A stretch of DNA of 64,000 nucleotides from Bilabrum cf. latius (Eukaryota > Bigyra: Bicosoecida > Bigyra > Bicosoecida): assembly GCA_965178125.1 (NCBI GenBank), contig CBCXTV010000001.1, positions 186,001 to 250,000 of the forward strand, written 5' to 3'. Made by a program: the position numbers and the translations under genes. Positions 1-7,711 of this stretch are shown here, one piece after another (position 1 is the stretch's first letter; each line of letters begins with the position of its first letter). Under the pieces are notes generated by a model. It did not search any database. It was not told the DNA's origin and worked only from the letters and a program-made list of their open reading frames with translations.

Positions 1-100
1 GGGCGGATCCTGCGGGAAGTCGTGGAGACTGAGGGCAGAGACTCTCGGGTCGGTCAGGGTCTCATGTAACGTGCTGTTCACCGCAGAGGTATGTGCGGAT

Positions 101-353
101 CTTGGTGGATCTCTCGAGGACATGGGTGGCATACCGTTGTGCATCCGTTCCCCGGGGGGGGCGGTCGCAGAAGAGTGCACACGAAAACAAGAGGAAAGGA
201 GACCAACCCCCCAAACCCACGTAGTGCGATCCTGGGGGGTACCCTATAAGGTACTAAGAATCCTTCTCCCGAAAATCGCACTACCTCGGGCCACAACGTC
301 TTGGTGGATTCCTCGAGGACATGGGTGGCATACCGTTGTGCATCCGTTCCCCG
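101..353. repeat. 54-bp direct repeats flanking a stem-loop module
   Basis: A 54-bp sequence at 101-154 is repeated at 300-353 with two mismatches (both start CTTGGTGGAT and end CCGTTCCCCG). The 145 bp between them is a module whose close relative lies at about 15950-16080, just upstream of rep. A copy of the stem-loop module therefore seems to sit inside a duplicated flank, as if inserted or recombined there. The same arrangement is at 27295-27547 and 54490-54742. Confidence 0.85.
221..284. promoter_or_regulatory. stem-loop, second copy of the rep-upstream hairpin
   Basis: GTAGTGCGA at 221-229 is the perfect reverse complement of TCGCACTAC at 276-284. Inside, GTACC and GGTAC can form an inner 5-bp hairpin. 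The 64-bp structure and about 70 bp upstream of it (starting GGCGGTCGCAGAAGAGTGCA) match the hairpin at 16013-16076. Conservation of the stem while loop bases differ suggests a functional structure, perhaps a second Rep site; that role is inferred. Other copies: 27415-27478 and 54610-54673. Confidence 0.6.
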
Positions 354-1263
354 TCGCTCCCTAACGTCTTCAGTGGCAGGTTCGGAAAAGACACCTCCGT
401 AGGCACGCGACAAGTCCCGGTGAAGCGGGCTCGCACCGCGCTGGGCGGGAGATCGTGAGCGCTTAGAGGACCGGAGCTTTCGGGCGGGTGCGTGTCTCGA
501 CAAACTCCCTCTTGACCACGGGCGGGGAACGTGTAGGGCGGAAGCTAAAGACACCGTAAGTAGCGGAGGGCTAACATTCCGTCCTTCGGTGAGAGCCAAA
601 AGTTCGAGTCTGCGAGAGACTATTATACGAAGTTCTCCCCTCCTCATACGTGCGCATAGCCTCCTCACGCGGTAGCGCGAGCGCGGGACCCGGACCTGTC
701 CCTGATGGGCGTGAATCTGAACCCGGCGTACTCTCCTAGTCTGTCACTTCCACGACCTTGTTGTCGCGGAACCACTTGCACGGAGAGGAACCTGTCGTTC
801 AAGCGGGTGCAGCCGGACGCGCAGGTGTAGTGCATCGCCTTGCATATGTGCACGGCCAAGTAGATGCCGGAACCGTAGAGGTATCACACTTCCCGCGGAG
901 CTTGGGTGGGTCTTTCGCTGCTGTCGTCTGCTCCAGAAGGTTTGCGCCAAAAACCGGAAAACTTCTAAGACAGAGGTGGGATGCCAGGAGCTCACGGTCC
1001 TGCCGGATTGGGGAGGTCCATGCCCACGCGAGCCGGGTACGCGTCCAAATCAACGCACAGAGCGGGAGCTGAGGGCGCCAAGGACGCTCACTGTCAGGCA
1101 CACACAACGCGCACAGAATTCGTCATTTCGCGTTCAAAGCCTGCCAACGACGTGGCGCTTGGCGAAATGTGGTGGGTGGCGAAGATGTGGTACTTCGCCG
1201 TGCCTTTCTCTATGACGGCCAAGCGTGCACTCGCCATCGCGCTCGGACGCCACAGGAAGAGAT
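354..1263. other. no convincing gene
   Basis: Several overlapping open frames exist on both strands but none has a recognisable motif or stands out from the GC-rich background. No tRNA or rRNA pattern was recognised. Confidence 0.5.
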
Positions 1264-1396
1264 CCCAGCTCGCAGCTCCGCCGCCTCATCCAGGAGTAAG
1301 GCGAAGTCGAATCGTGAATAGCGCTTCGCACCTTCACAGAGCCGAGGATCACAGATAGGCCCCGCCTCACAGAACCCAGCGCCATAGGGCAGAGCG
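1264..1396 (+). pseudogene. orfE 3-prime fragment
   Basis: About 130 bp align by eye with 15538-15680, which is the last 50 or so bases of orfE plus its downstream flank. Shared landmarks include GGCGAAGTCGA, GAGGATCACAGATAG (GAGGATTACAGATAG at orfE) and GGGCAGAGCGTGAAGTAC. It is a diverged, truncated copy with no start, so it is not a gene. Confidence 0.75.
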
Positions 1397-1811
1397 TGAA
1401 GTACCTGGCCGCTTGGCTTGGCCGGACCCCCGCCCGCCCTCCGCCGGCAGCTCCTCCCGTCCGTCCCTATGGAGGCAGATCCGCGTACCCATGCTGCGGC
1501 GGGATCCTGACACAATCCGCTCCTCTTAGTGTGTGGCCGTGGGGCATGAGTGGAGCAGCATCGGGCCCTCACCAGCCGTGGAACGGAAGCAGCTCTCCGT
1601 GCGGCAGCTGTGCGATGCACAGACCTCGTCCCAAAGATACGGATCCATTTTGCCGTCTTCCCGCGCATACTGCATCGCTCTGCAAAACTGCATTGCGCAG
1701 TGGATCCCCGAGCGTCGACTGCCAATAGCAGGCGGCCTCGCAAGGCCTTCATGGACGCAGGATTTGGGCTTCTTCATCGTAAATTTGGGGTCTGCTCAGC
1801 GCGCGAAAATT

Positions 1812-1860
1812 CCAACGCTTCAAAATGATCCGGACGTCGCGAGAAGGGAACTCGTTGCTT
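1812..1860 (+). pseudogene. rep internal fragment
   Basis: The translation NDPDVARRELVA matches Rep residues around 543-554 (MDPDVARRELVA), and the DNA GATCCGGACGTCGCGAGAAG is shared with 18392-18420. Only about 45 bp are recognisable. It lies inside a longer open frame (1533-2102) that otherwise resembles nothing. Confidence 0.75.
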
Positions 1861-1991
1861 GCTCACCTGTGCGGAGGGGTTGGATGCCCGATGTGCTAAA
1901 GAGAGGATACTGTCCGTCGGCGTTCTCTCTTCACCTTGTGCGGAAGGGTTGGGTGCCTGATTTCAGACAGAGAAGGTCTCGTCCGTTGGGA
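1861..1991. repeat. diverged 60-bp tandem pair
   Basis: Two adjacent segments of about 60 bp share GTGCGGA(G/A)GGGTTGG(A/G)TGCC and a following GTCCGT motif. They are diverged and of unknown role. They follow directly on the rep fragment. Confidence 0.5.
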
Positions 1992-2485
1992 GCGCTTAGG
2001 AATACTTCCGGATGGGGCGTCCAGACGCGGTCCAGGACCTCCAGCTCGTCGGGGTCAATGTCGCCCGCGCCGTCCGTGCCTTTGACGCCTCTGGATCGAT
2101 GATGCCCACGATCTTTGTCATCTCGGACGACACACGTCCCAGCTGCTCTTTGGTAGTGCATTACCTCATTGACCCCGAAGCGTTGAATATTTAATGAAGA
2201 CCCTTCGGAAGCTGGCGAAGTTTGTCAGCTTGTCGGAGCGCAGCCTGGGTCCTTGTCAACAAACATGGAGGGTTTCGGGGCGGATTTCCAGCGTTCCGCC
2301 TTGATATCGAGTGCACCTCGAGGTCGGGATCGAAGCGGGGCGGGCGGTTCGTCATCCTCTGTGATACGCTTAGGAGGCGCCGACTTGATGCCCACCTTGT
2401 CCCCCAATCACTCCAGACGTAACTGGGGAACTCTTCCCGTCGTGGGCCGGGTACGCCTCCGAATCCCACGCGAGCCGTTCCCCAC
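1992..2485. other. no convincing gene
   Basis: A 60-codon ATG frame (2012-2194) and a 60-codon frame on the opposite strand (2225-2407) are the only notable openings. Neither has a known motif. Called noncoding. Confidence 0.45.
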
Positions 2486-2725
2486 GGCGCACCGATAAGC
2501 GCCGCTGCAAGCGTACCAAGAGGGGCGTACCAAGAGGTGCTTCCTTCGCTCGGCAGTGTGGCACTTCAAGCAGTAGAATGTGCCACTCCCAGCACGTAGG
2601 TGGAGTTTGCGAGCTGCCGGCCGACATGCTCGTGTGGTGACCTCCGGCGCACCGATAAGTGCCGCTGCAAGCGCACCAATACTACTTCGCTTGGGAGCGA
2701 GGCACTTTAAGCAATGCAGTGCGCC
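2486..2725. repeat. diverged direct repeat pair
   Basis: Segments near 2487-2585 and 2648-2725 both contain GCACCGATAAG(C/T)GCCGCTGCAAGCG, then a cognate of GGCACTTCAAGCAGTAGAATG (GGCACTTTAAGCAATGCAGTG in the second). Between them, 2596-2644 carries a sequence that recurs as the inner part of the large inverted repeat at 7515-7711. Read on the minus strand, each repeat half encodes a CLKC motif, but the minus-strand frame has no other support. Confidence 0.65.
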
Positions 2726-2970
2726 GGTTTTCGTGCACGCCCAGTCGCGCGGACGCCGCAGGTGGCTTGGCCGTAGGATAGAATTAGTGGCGGGTCGGTT
2801 TTGCATGTCTTCCCTCTCCTCTTGATATGGTACACAAAGGCAAGAGCCTGACGATGCAGACGGAACTCCTGGATTTCACCGCCACATTCCTAGTCAAGAC
2901 AGCCCTCGACTAAACAGACGCCGAGTTATCTTGAGCAGCATCCCACGACGCAGTGATGTGGACGGCAAGG

Positions 2971-3096
2971 GTGATGCCATGCTTTCCGGGCCTCCCATGT
3001 GACCGCTTTTTGCGTACCGAAACACTTTCCGGGGTCGACGCCCCGGCGGAACACGCCGGCGCGGCGGCAAGCGTCGATGTTGCGGGCGGCCCAGCC
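2971..3096 (+). pseudogene. orfA leader and orfA fragment (mosaic start)
   Basis: The stretch 2971-3030 matches the orfA leader around 20795-20850 (CTTTCCGGGCCTCCCATGTG then GCTTTTTGCGTACCGAAACA). From about 3031 it switches to the acidic region of orfA itself (VDAPAEHAGAAASVD, as at 21390-21435). About 500 bp of the leader and 5-prime orfA are missing at the join. This is the first of a chain of same-strand fragments extending to about 7770. Confidence 0.8.
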
Positions 3097-3119
3097 ATGA
3101 GGTACATGATCAAGTACAC

Positions 3120-3406
3120 GGAAAGCACGCAGAGCGTCGTCAATCCGTTCGTGAGCCGCGAGTTCCAAAAGGTCTTCGAGACATCCGCCCGGAAAGCACG
3201 CAGAGCATCGTCAATCCGTTCGTGAGCCGCGAGTTCCAGAAGGTCTTCGAGCACATCCCCCCGGAAAGCACGCAGAGCATCGTCAATCCGTTCGTGAGCC
3301 GCGAATTCCAGAAGGTCTTCGAGCACATCCCCCCGGAAAGCACGCAGAGCATCGTCAATCCGTTCGTGAGCCGCGAATTCCAAAAGGTCTTCGAGCACAT
3401 CCCCCG
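3120..3406 (+). repeat. 72-bp tandem array 1, derived from orfD
   Basis: Units start with GGAAAGCACGCAGAGC at 3120, 3191, 3263 and 3335 (spacings 71, 72, 72). Each encodes ESTQSIVNPFVSREFQKVFE, a diverged version of orfD residues ESTQCIVDPFVSRQCQKVFE (13728-13790). Because 72 is a multiple of three, the array stays open in several frames on both strands. The 71-bp first spacing shifts frame. Copies at 30314-30600 and 57509-57795. Confidence 0.95.
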
Positions 3407-3459
3407 GATGATGTCGAGCATGCGGACGCCCTGCTCCGGATGATGTCGGCCATGCGGAC

Positions 3460-3640
3460 GCTCTTCCCAGACCTTGCGCGGCAGCGGGACGAAAATGGAG
3501 CTCTCCCTGCACCGCAAGCACGCCGGAAACCTGGTGCACTTCCACGTGTGCATGACGGACTCCGAGAGGTCGCATCGTTGTCGCGTGGCGGAGGATTTCA
3601 TTTGGGCCGGCAGCAGGCCGAATGTCGTGTACGGCTTTAA
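3460..3640 (+). pseudogene. rep fragment 1 (HUH region, internal deletion)
   Basis: Begins with the sequence for LFPDLARQRDE (Rep LFPELARQRDE, 17778-17810), then jumps about 280 bp to the segment for MELSLHRKHAGNLVHFHVCM through SRPNVVYG (Rep 18088-18228). The shared GAA at both breakpoints suggests a microhomology join. In the HUH part there are seven base differences from Rep over about 120 bp, four of them silent, so the donor was probably a related rep rather than this one. Confidence 0.88.
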
Positions 3641-3689
3641 GGTACCGAACCGGAGCTCCCGGCAGCAGCGCAGGCGGAGACATCCGCCC

Positions 3690-3905
3690 GGAAAGCACGC
3701 AGAGCATCGTCAATCCGTTCGTGAGCCGCGAGTTCCAGAAGGTCTTCGAGCACATCCCCCCGGAAAGCACGCAGAGCATCGTCAATCCGTTCGTGAGCCG
3801 CGAATTCCAGAAGGTCTTCGAGCACATCCCCCCGGAAAGCACGCAGAGCATCGTCAATCCGTTCGTGAGCCGCGAATTCCAAAAGGTCTTCGAGCACATC
3901 CCCCG
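3690..3905 (+). repeat. 72-bp tandem array 2
   Basis: Units at 3690, 3762 and 3834, the duplicate of the last three units of array 1. The ATG frame 3622-3942 reads through it as three and a bit copies of a 24-residue repeat after a short orfB-derived leader in another frame. I regard that as fortuitous openness rather than a gene. Copies at 30884-31099 and 58079-58294. Confidence 0.93.
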
Positions 3906-3993
3906 GATGATGTCGAGCATGCGGACGCCCGGCTCCGGATGATGTCGGCCATGCGGACGCTCTTCCCAGACCTTGCGCGGCAGCGGGACGAAA

Positions 3994-4437
3994 ATGGAGC
4001 TCTCCCTGCACCGCAAGCACGCCGGAAACCTGGTGCACTTCCACGTGTGCATGACGGACTCCGAGAGGTCGCATCGTTGTCGCGTGGCGGAGGATTTCAT
4101 TTGGGCCGGCAGCAGGCCGAATGTCGTGTACGGCTTTAAGGTACCGAACCGGAGCTCCCGGCAGCAGCGCAGGCGGCATGCTTGGGGCGGCACGTGGATC
4201 TTCGACGACGCCATTACGCTCAGCGATTGCGGGTCGAGGGTGCAGATCGACGCGCCGCAGTCGAAGGTCTTGGCGATGGTAATGCCCCGGAAGTCGGGCC
4301 AGTGGATTCCTCATAGGCTGCGCTCGCGTACGATCTGGTATTTGGGTGGGGAGCAGTCGGCCGTGATCACCAACCTCAAGTGCCAGGCCTGCCCCGGAAG
4401 TCGGGCCAGGGCATTCTCCGAGTCTCTTTGCCGATGA
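3994..4437 (+). pseudogene. in-frame Rep-HUH / orfB fusion ORF (147 codons)
   Basis: From the ATG at 3994 the frame encodes the Rep segment containing LVHFHV, then switches after NVVYG to the orfB segment from VPNRSSRQQRRR to LKCQAC, both in their native frames, and ends soon after in orfA-derived DNA. It would have the HUH motif but no Rep motif I and no helicase, plus half of the orfB CxxC pair. Whether it is expressed is unknown; the intact flanking frame makes it worth noting. Copies at 31188-31631 and 58383-58826. Confidence 0.6.
4139..4411 (+). pseudogene. orfB fragment
   Basis: Matches 26408-26664 of orfB, with substitutions such as ATCTTCGACGAC for GTGTTCGACGAC. At about 4390 the sequence jumps from CCAGGCCTGC back to an upstream orfB piece, CCCCGGAAGTCGGGCCAG; the bases CCTGC are common to both breakpoints. 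It then joins orfA leader DNA. Confidence 0.88.
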
Positions 4438-4815
4438 TGTCTGAGGAGAAACCGTCCGAGAGCATTGCTGTTTCCTTGGGAGACGGCCGCAATCTTCGTG
4501 GGCGTCAAGGCGCCGGTAATATGGGAAACGAGGGCGGCATGTTGGCGCGCGAGGTCGACGCCCCGGCGGAGGGGGGGGGCCGTACGTGCCGTGACAGGTC
4601 GCGCCGGAGCCGGCGGAGGAGGCGACATGGACTTGCAACGCGTGCCAGGGCCTAAGCCCCGGTCAGAGTACTTCAAGAAGTGGAAGGACTGGATCCAACC
4701 AGTTTGCCGGGTGTGTTACGACAAGTTCGACAGCGCGACGCCGTGGTGGGTGAGGTGCAAGAACTGCAAAAACGAGTTTCCGGCGTACCGATTTCCCCAG
4801 ATCCGCCGGAAGAGG
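4408..4815 (+). pseudogene. partial orfA copy with internal deletion
   Basis: Starts with the orfA leader GGCATTCTCCGAGTCTC and the ATGATGTCTGAGGAG start region, follows orfA to about 4568, then skips about 330 bp of the acidic and Trp-containing region to resume at the zinc-ribbon part (ACTTCAAGAAGTGGAAGGAC onward) until about 4813. The CxxCxxC start of the ribbon is damaged (CQGPKP where intact orfA has CQCCKP). It then joins another copy of the orfA leader, which begins the next entry. Confidence 0.88.
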
Positions 4816-4984
4816 GACGGGCCTCGATCTCGGAAAGGGCGGGAGTCCGTTCTTGCATTCGGAATGGGCGGGGAGTTGCTTTTCCTGGGAGCATGTGCGA
4901 GATTCCTTCTCCGCGGGTCCTCTTTCGGCTTCGGCAGTCAGCAGCGCACTCTGCGGGAACGGCATTCTCCGAGTCTCTTTGCCG

Positions 4985-6175
4985 ATGATGTCTGAGGAGA
5001 AACCGTCTGAAAGCATTGCTGTTTCCTTGGGAGACGGCCGCAATCTTCGTGGGCGTCGAGGCGCCGGTGATATGGGAAACGAGGGCGGCATGTTGGCGCG
5101 CGAGGTCGACGCGCCGGCGGAGCACGCCGGCGCGGCGGCAAGCGTCGATGATTCGGGCGGCCCCCACATCGAGAGCGGCGGCGCGGAGGCGGCGTCCACG
5201 GGGATGCTCGGAGAGGAGAGCGGCAAGGCAGCGCCGAAGGAGGACGCCGAAGACGACGGCGGCAAGAAGACGGAGGAGGAGGATGCTCGCGGCGGTGGAC
5301 GTGCTGTGGTGCCCGGAGGTAATGACGACGTATGGACCGACGCAGCAGCTTGGAAGGCGGGTGGCGGCGTGGCAGCCGGGGCGGTCTCTGGCGCTGATAG
5401 CTGGGCTCTATGGGGGACCCCTGCGAAGTCGTCATGGGGGGAGACGTACGTGCCGCGGCAGGTCGCGTCGGAGCCGGCGGAGGAGGCGACATGGACTTGC
5501 AACGCGTGCCAGTGCTGCAAGCCCCGGTCGGCGTACTTCAAGAAGTGGAAGGACTGGATCCAACCAGTTTGCCGGGTGTGTTGCGACAAGTTCGACAACG
5601 CGACGCCGTGGTGGGTGTGGTGCAAGAACTGCAAAAACGAGTATCCGGCGTACCGATTTCCCCAGATCCGCCGGAAGAAGGAGAACTTGCGCTATTTCTT
5701 CCCTGAGGACTGGTGCGCGAAGTGCCTGGTTGCGCGTGGCTGGAGTCTCCATGATGTCCGTTCCTCTGCGGGTGAAGCGAAGCGTTGGGTGCCAAAAGCT
5801 GGCGCGAATACCGGTGACGGCGACAACGACGCTCGTGCTCCCGCACGCGACGAGCTTCCTGCAGGAGGCGCCGCCTCCTGCAGCAACGCCGTGCATCAGA
5901 GTTCTTCGCGTGACGAGGCCTTGGATGACATCAACCGGGCCATGGAGCTTCTCCGGAATGCGGAGAAATTCATCTCCGCGATGCCATCGTGCATGCAGTG
6001 TGCGGTGCAGGACCAGTTGATGCAGGGCATCGTCAAAGACCAGGCCCTCTTGGATATCTTCTCCGGCAAGATAACGGACTGGATCAAATACCATCCGGCC
6101 ACTCTTGGGGCGATCCAATCCTATCGAAACGCATGGCTGTGGGCCGACGGAATGGCTCATGGTTGTCGAGGATGA
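4985..6175 (+). CDS. chimeric orfA-orfB-orfD protein, 396 aa
   Basis: Residues 1 to about 333 are nearly identical to intact orfA (21268-22275): acidic, Trp-containing region, then CxxC pairs at C172/C175, C196/C199, C213/C216 and C244/C247. At about 5985 it passes in frame into an orfB piece (CMQCAVQDQLMQG) and at 6029 in frame into orfD (IVKDQALLDIFSGKITDW). A 13-bp loss relative to orfD near 6155 then shifts the frame and ends the protein. The ATGATG at 4985 matches the orfA start; the open frame upstream has only a TTG. Preserved frames at two joins could mean a functional fusion, but the sequence cannot show expression. Confidence 0.6.
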   Translation: MMSEEKPSESIAVSLGDGRNLRGRRGAGDMGNEGGMLAREVDAPAEHAGAAASVDDSGGPHIESGGAEAASTGMLGEESGKAAPKEDAEDDGGKKTEEEDARGGGRAVVPGGNDDVWTDAAAWKAGGGVAAGAVSGADSWALWGTPAKSSWGETYVPRQVASEPAEEATWTCNACQCCKPRSAYFKKWKDWIQPVCRVCCDKFDNATPWWVWCKNCKNEYPAYRFPQIRRKKENLRYFFPEDWCAKCLVARGWSLHDVRSSAGEAKRWVPKAGANTGDGDNDARAPARDELPAGGAASCSNAVHQSSSRDEALDDINRAMELLRNAEKFISAMPSCMQCAVQDQLMQGIVKDQALLDIFSGKITDWIKYHPATLGAIQSYRNAWLWADGMAHGCRG

Positions 6176-6658
6176 TATCGAACCTCGCGAAGCATGCGTG
6201 GATCGGCTACTCGTAGTTCTTCACGCCATCGCGAAACCCCAAGGTGACGCAGATGGCCATGTTAGCGGGGTCAGAAGCACCGAGAATGGTCAGCCTCCAG
6301 CGCGGAAACTCACCTCATGCACAACTGCGAGCGCCTCTTGGACGTGCGGACCTATCCGGCGCACTGGGTAGACAACACATTTGTGGTCCCCTTCCACGTG
6401 GGCATGGGCCTAAAGTGGTATCTCATCAGCCCGGAGGGGAGGAAGGCGCTCCTGAAGATGCGGATCCCGAACCGAAGCTTCGAACGCTGCGTCTGGCGCC
6501 GCATCTTCGACACGTTCCAAGGGCCGGTATGTAATGTCCGTCGTGATGTCCGTGTGCGCGGCCCTGAGTTGGGGGGTTGTCTCGTCTGGGAAAAAACAGA
6601 GCGCGTGCCCATCTCCTACGAAGACTTGTGCGGTGTTCACGAGCACGCCGGCGAAACC
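6176..6658 (+). pseudogene. orfD fragment, frame-broken
   Basis: Continues the orfD homology (parent 12030-12726). It is broken by a shift near 6235 (CGAAACCCCAAGG against CGAAAAACCCCAAGG) and changes near 6300. It skips parent bases about 12411-12594 after GGGCCGGTATG and lacks one C in TTGTCTCGTC. The region homologous to the YLIS segment of orfD is present. Not translatable as one protein. Confidence 0.88.
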
Positions 6659-6786
6659 TCGAGTTTTGGCATCAAGATCGTGTCGCGGCCAGGCTGTACG
6701 ACGGCGGCAAGAAGACGGAGAAGGAGGATGCTCACGGTATCGCCCTGATCATCTGCACGACTTCGTGGGGCTCCATGACGTAACGG
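6659..6786 (+). pseudogene. micro-mosaic of orfB, orfA and rep pieces
   Basis: Three pieces of 35-50 bp in a row. 6659-6697 matches orfB near 26858-26895 (CATCAAGATCG, TCGCGGCC). 6698-6733 matches the orfA acidic region (GACGGCGGCAAGAAGACGGA). About 6733-6786 matches Rep motif C (CGGTATCGCCCTGATCATCT, parent 18892). All are in the parental orientation. Each join has a few bases common to both sides, for example CTC at 6731. Confidence 0.8.
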
Positions 6787-6835
6787 CGAGCGAGAACATT
6801 GACTGGTGGCGTGGCTGGAGGATCTCGGGAACACA

Positions 6836-6995
6836 CGGCGGGCGAGCCGTTTTTCAAAAGGAGCACGGGTCCTTCGGGACGCCATTTCACTTACGGCGGG
6901 CGAGCCGTTTTCCGAATGGTGCGGGGGTCCTACTGATGCACACGGCGATCGCTGGTTCACTCACGGCGGGCGAGCCGTTTTCCGAATGGTGCGGA
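6836..6995. repeat. three short direct repeats
   Basis: CGGCGGGCGAGCCGTTTT occurs at 6836, 6894 and 6964; the last two continue as CCGAATGGTGCGG. Spacings are 58 and 70 bp. Origin unknown. The same trio is in copies 2 and 3. Confidence 0.85.
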
Positions 6996-7136
6996 GTCCT
7001 CCAGATGACCACGGTGATGGGTGGCAGCATGTCATAGGCGCGCCGTCGGAAGCTTCCCCTTCGAGTGATGCCTAAAACTGAGAAACCTGGAGATCCTAGC
7101 ATCGTATGGAGGCAAGAGGTAACACCTTGGGGTCCG

Positions 7137-7212
7137 TTCTCCGCTTCAATTCCTGTCCCAAATCCGATTCCCATTTCGAGACCGAAAAAGGTGACCCGGA
7201 AAACGACGGTAC
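7137..7212. repeat. dispersed repeat P, copy 1
   Basis: About 76 bp from TTCTCCGCTTCAATTCCTGT to AACGACGGTACT. Nearly the same sequence is at 8714-8790 and a much diverged version near 10465-10530. Function unknown. Confidence 0.85.
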
Positions 7213-7213
7213 T

Positions 7214-7475
7214 TATTTCTGAACCGTTTTCCGGACGCTTTCCGGGTCTCCCATGTGACCGCTTTTTGCGTACCGAAACACGTTCCGCGCGTGAGGAGCA
7301 GATGCGGATCTCCGCGGGGTCCTATTTGTGTCTTTTTTCGGGGACGAAATCGGGCGCACTTCTCGTGCCGATTTGTGGTCGTCTCTGAAACCGGCTGCGA
7401 GTCGGGAAAGGTGCCCGAGATGCTTGTGTCCTTGGCTTCGTATTTCTCCGCATATTCTTCAAACGCGGGCGGCAG
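7214..7475 (+). pseudogene. orfA leader fragment
   Basis: Matches 20774-21033, the DNA upstream of orfA, from TATTTCTGAACCG through TCAAACGCGGGCG with a few substitutions. A short piece like the orfA 3-prime flank follows (GCGGGAGCTTCCCGA and TGGGTCCGTCGT, as at 22276-22305). Confidence 0.85.
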
Positions 7476-7514
7476 TGGCTCCTGCGCGGGAGCTTCCCGA
7501 GTGGGTCCGTCGTG

Positions 7515-7711
7515 CAGTGCGCTGGGTAGGTCCGCAGGTCAAGGAGGCGCTCGCAGTTATAGACGTAGGTGGAGTTTGCGAGCTGCCGGCCGACATGCTC
7601 ATGTGGTGACCGGAGGTCACCACATGAGCATGTCGGCCGGCAGCTCGCAAACCCCACCTGCGTCTATAACTGCGAACGCCTCCTTGACCTGCGGACCTAC
7701 CCAGCGCACTG
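7515..7711. repeat. inverted repeat, 97-bp arms, 3-nt loop
   Basis: The left arm 7515-7611 (CAGTGCGCTG to GTGGTGACC) is the reverse complement of 7615-7711 with three mismatches; the spacer is GGA. The outer half of the right arm is orfD-derived (about 80% like 12200-12250), so the left arm is that fragment in reverse. The inner half matches 2596-2644. A palindrome this long would form a stable hairpin as single-stranded DNA or RNA. It could be an inverted-duplication scar, a replication structure or a hairpin RNA source; the sequence does not choose. It is present in all three copies. Confidence 0.95.

Larger units (their letters stand above)
3178..4175 (+). repeat. 499-bp tandem duplication inside the mosaic
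   Basis: The segment 3178-3676 is repeated at 3677-4175, almost identical (one visible difference: GCCCTGCTCC against GCCCGGCTCC). Each half contains three 72-bp units, an orfD-derived tail, a rep fragment carrying the HUH motif, and the first bases of an orfB fragment. A compound chimera formed first and was then duplicated. Other copies: 30372-31369 and 57567-58564. Confidence 0.93.

Noticed and set aside
580-640. TTCGAGTC box resembling a tRNA T-loop
   Set aside because: No pairing T-arm, no acceptor stem or anticodon arm.
78-668. 196-codon minus-strand frame
   Set aside because: Runs across the stem-loop module and both 54-bp repeats; no motif. Openness is expected in GC-rich DNA.
1533-2102. 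189-codon + frame carrying a rep fragment
   Set aside because: Only about 15 residues resemble Rep; the rest is repeat and unique low-complexity sequence.
2408-2806. 132-codon minus-strand frame with two CLKC motifs
   Set aside because: The two motifs come from one DNA repeat read twice; the rest is low complexity and there is no sensible start context.
2827-2913. 28-codon ATG frame just before the mosaic
   Set aside because: Looks protein-like, but is too short and without homology to call.
3120-3906. 72-bp repeats considered as a CRISPR array
   Set aside because: Units are contiguous with no variable spacers and encode an orfD-derived peptide.
2910-4214. 434-codon minus-strand open frame
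   Set aside because: It is the reverse reading of the 72-bp array and of rep and orfB fragments; the repeat length keeps it open. No independent protein features.
4853-4984. 44-codon upstream extension of the chimeric orfA frame
   Set aside because: Begins at TTG, not ATG, and consists of orfA leader DNA; the ATGATG at 4985 is shared by all orfA copies.
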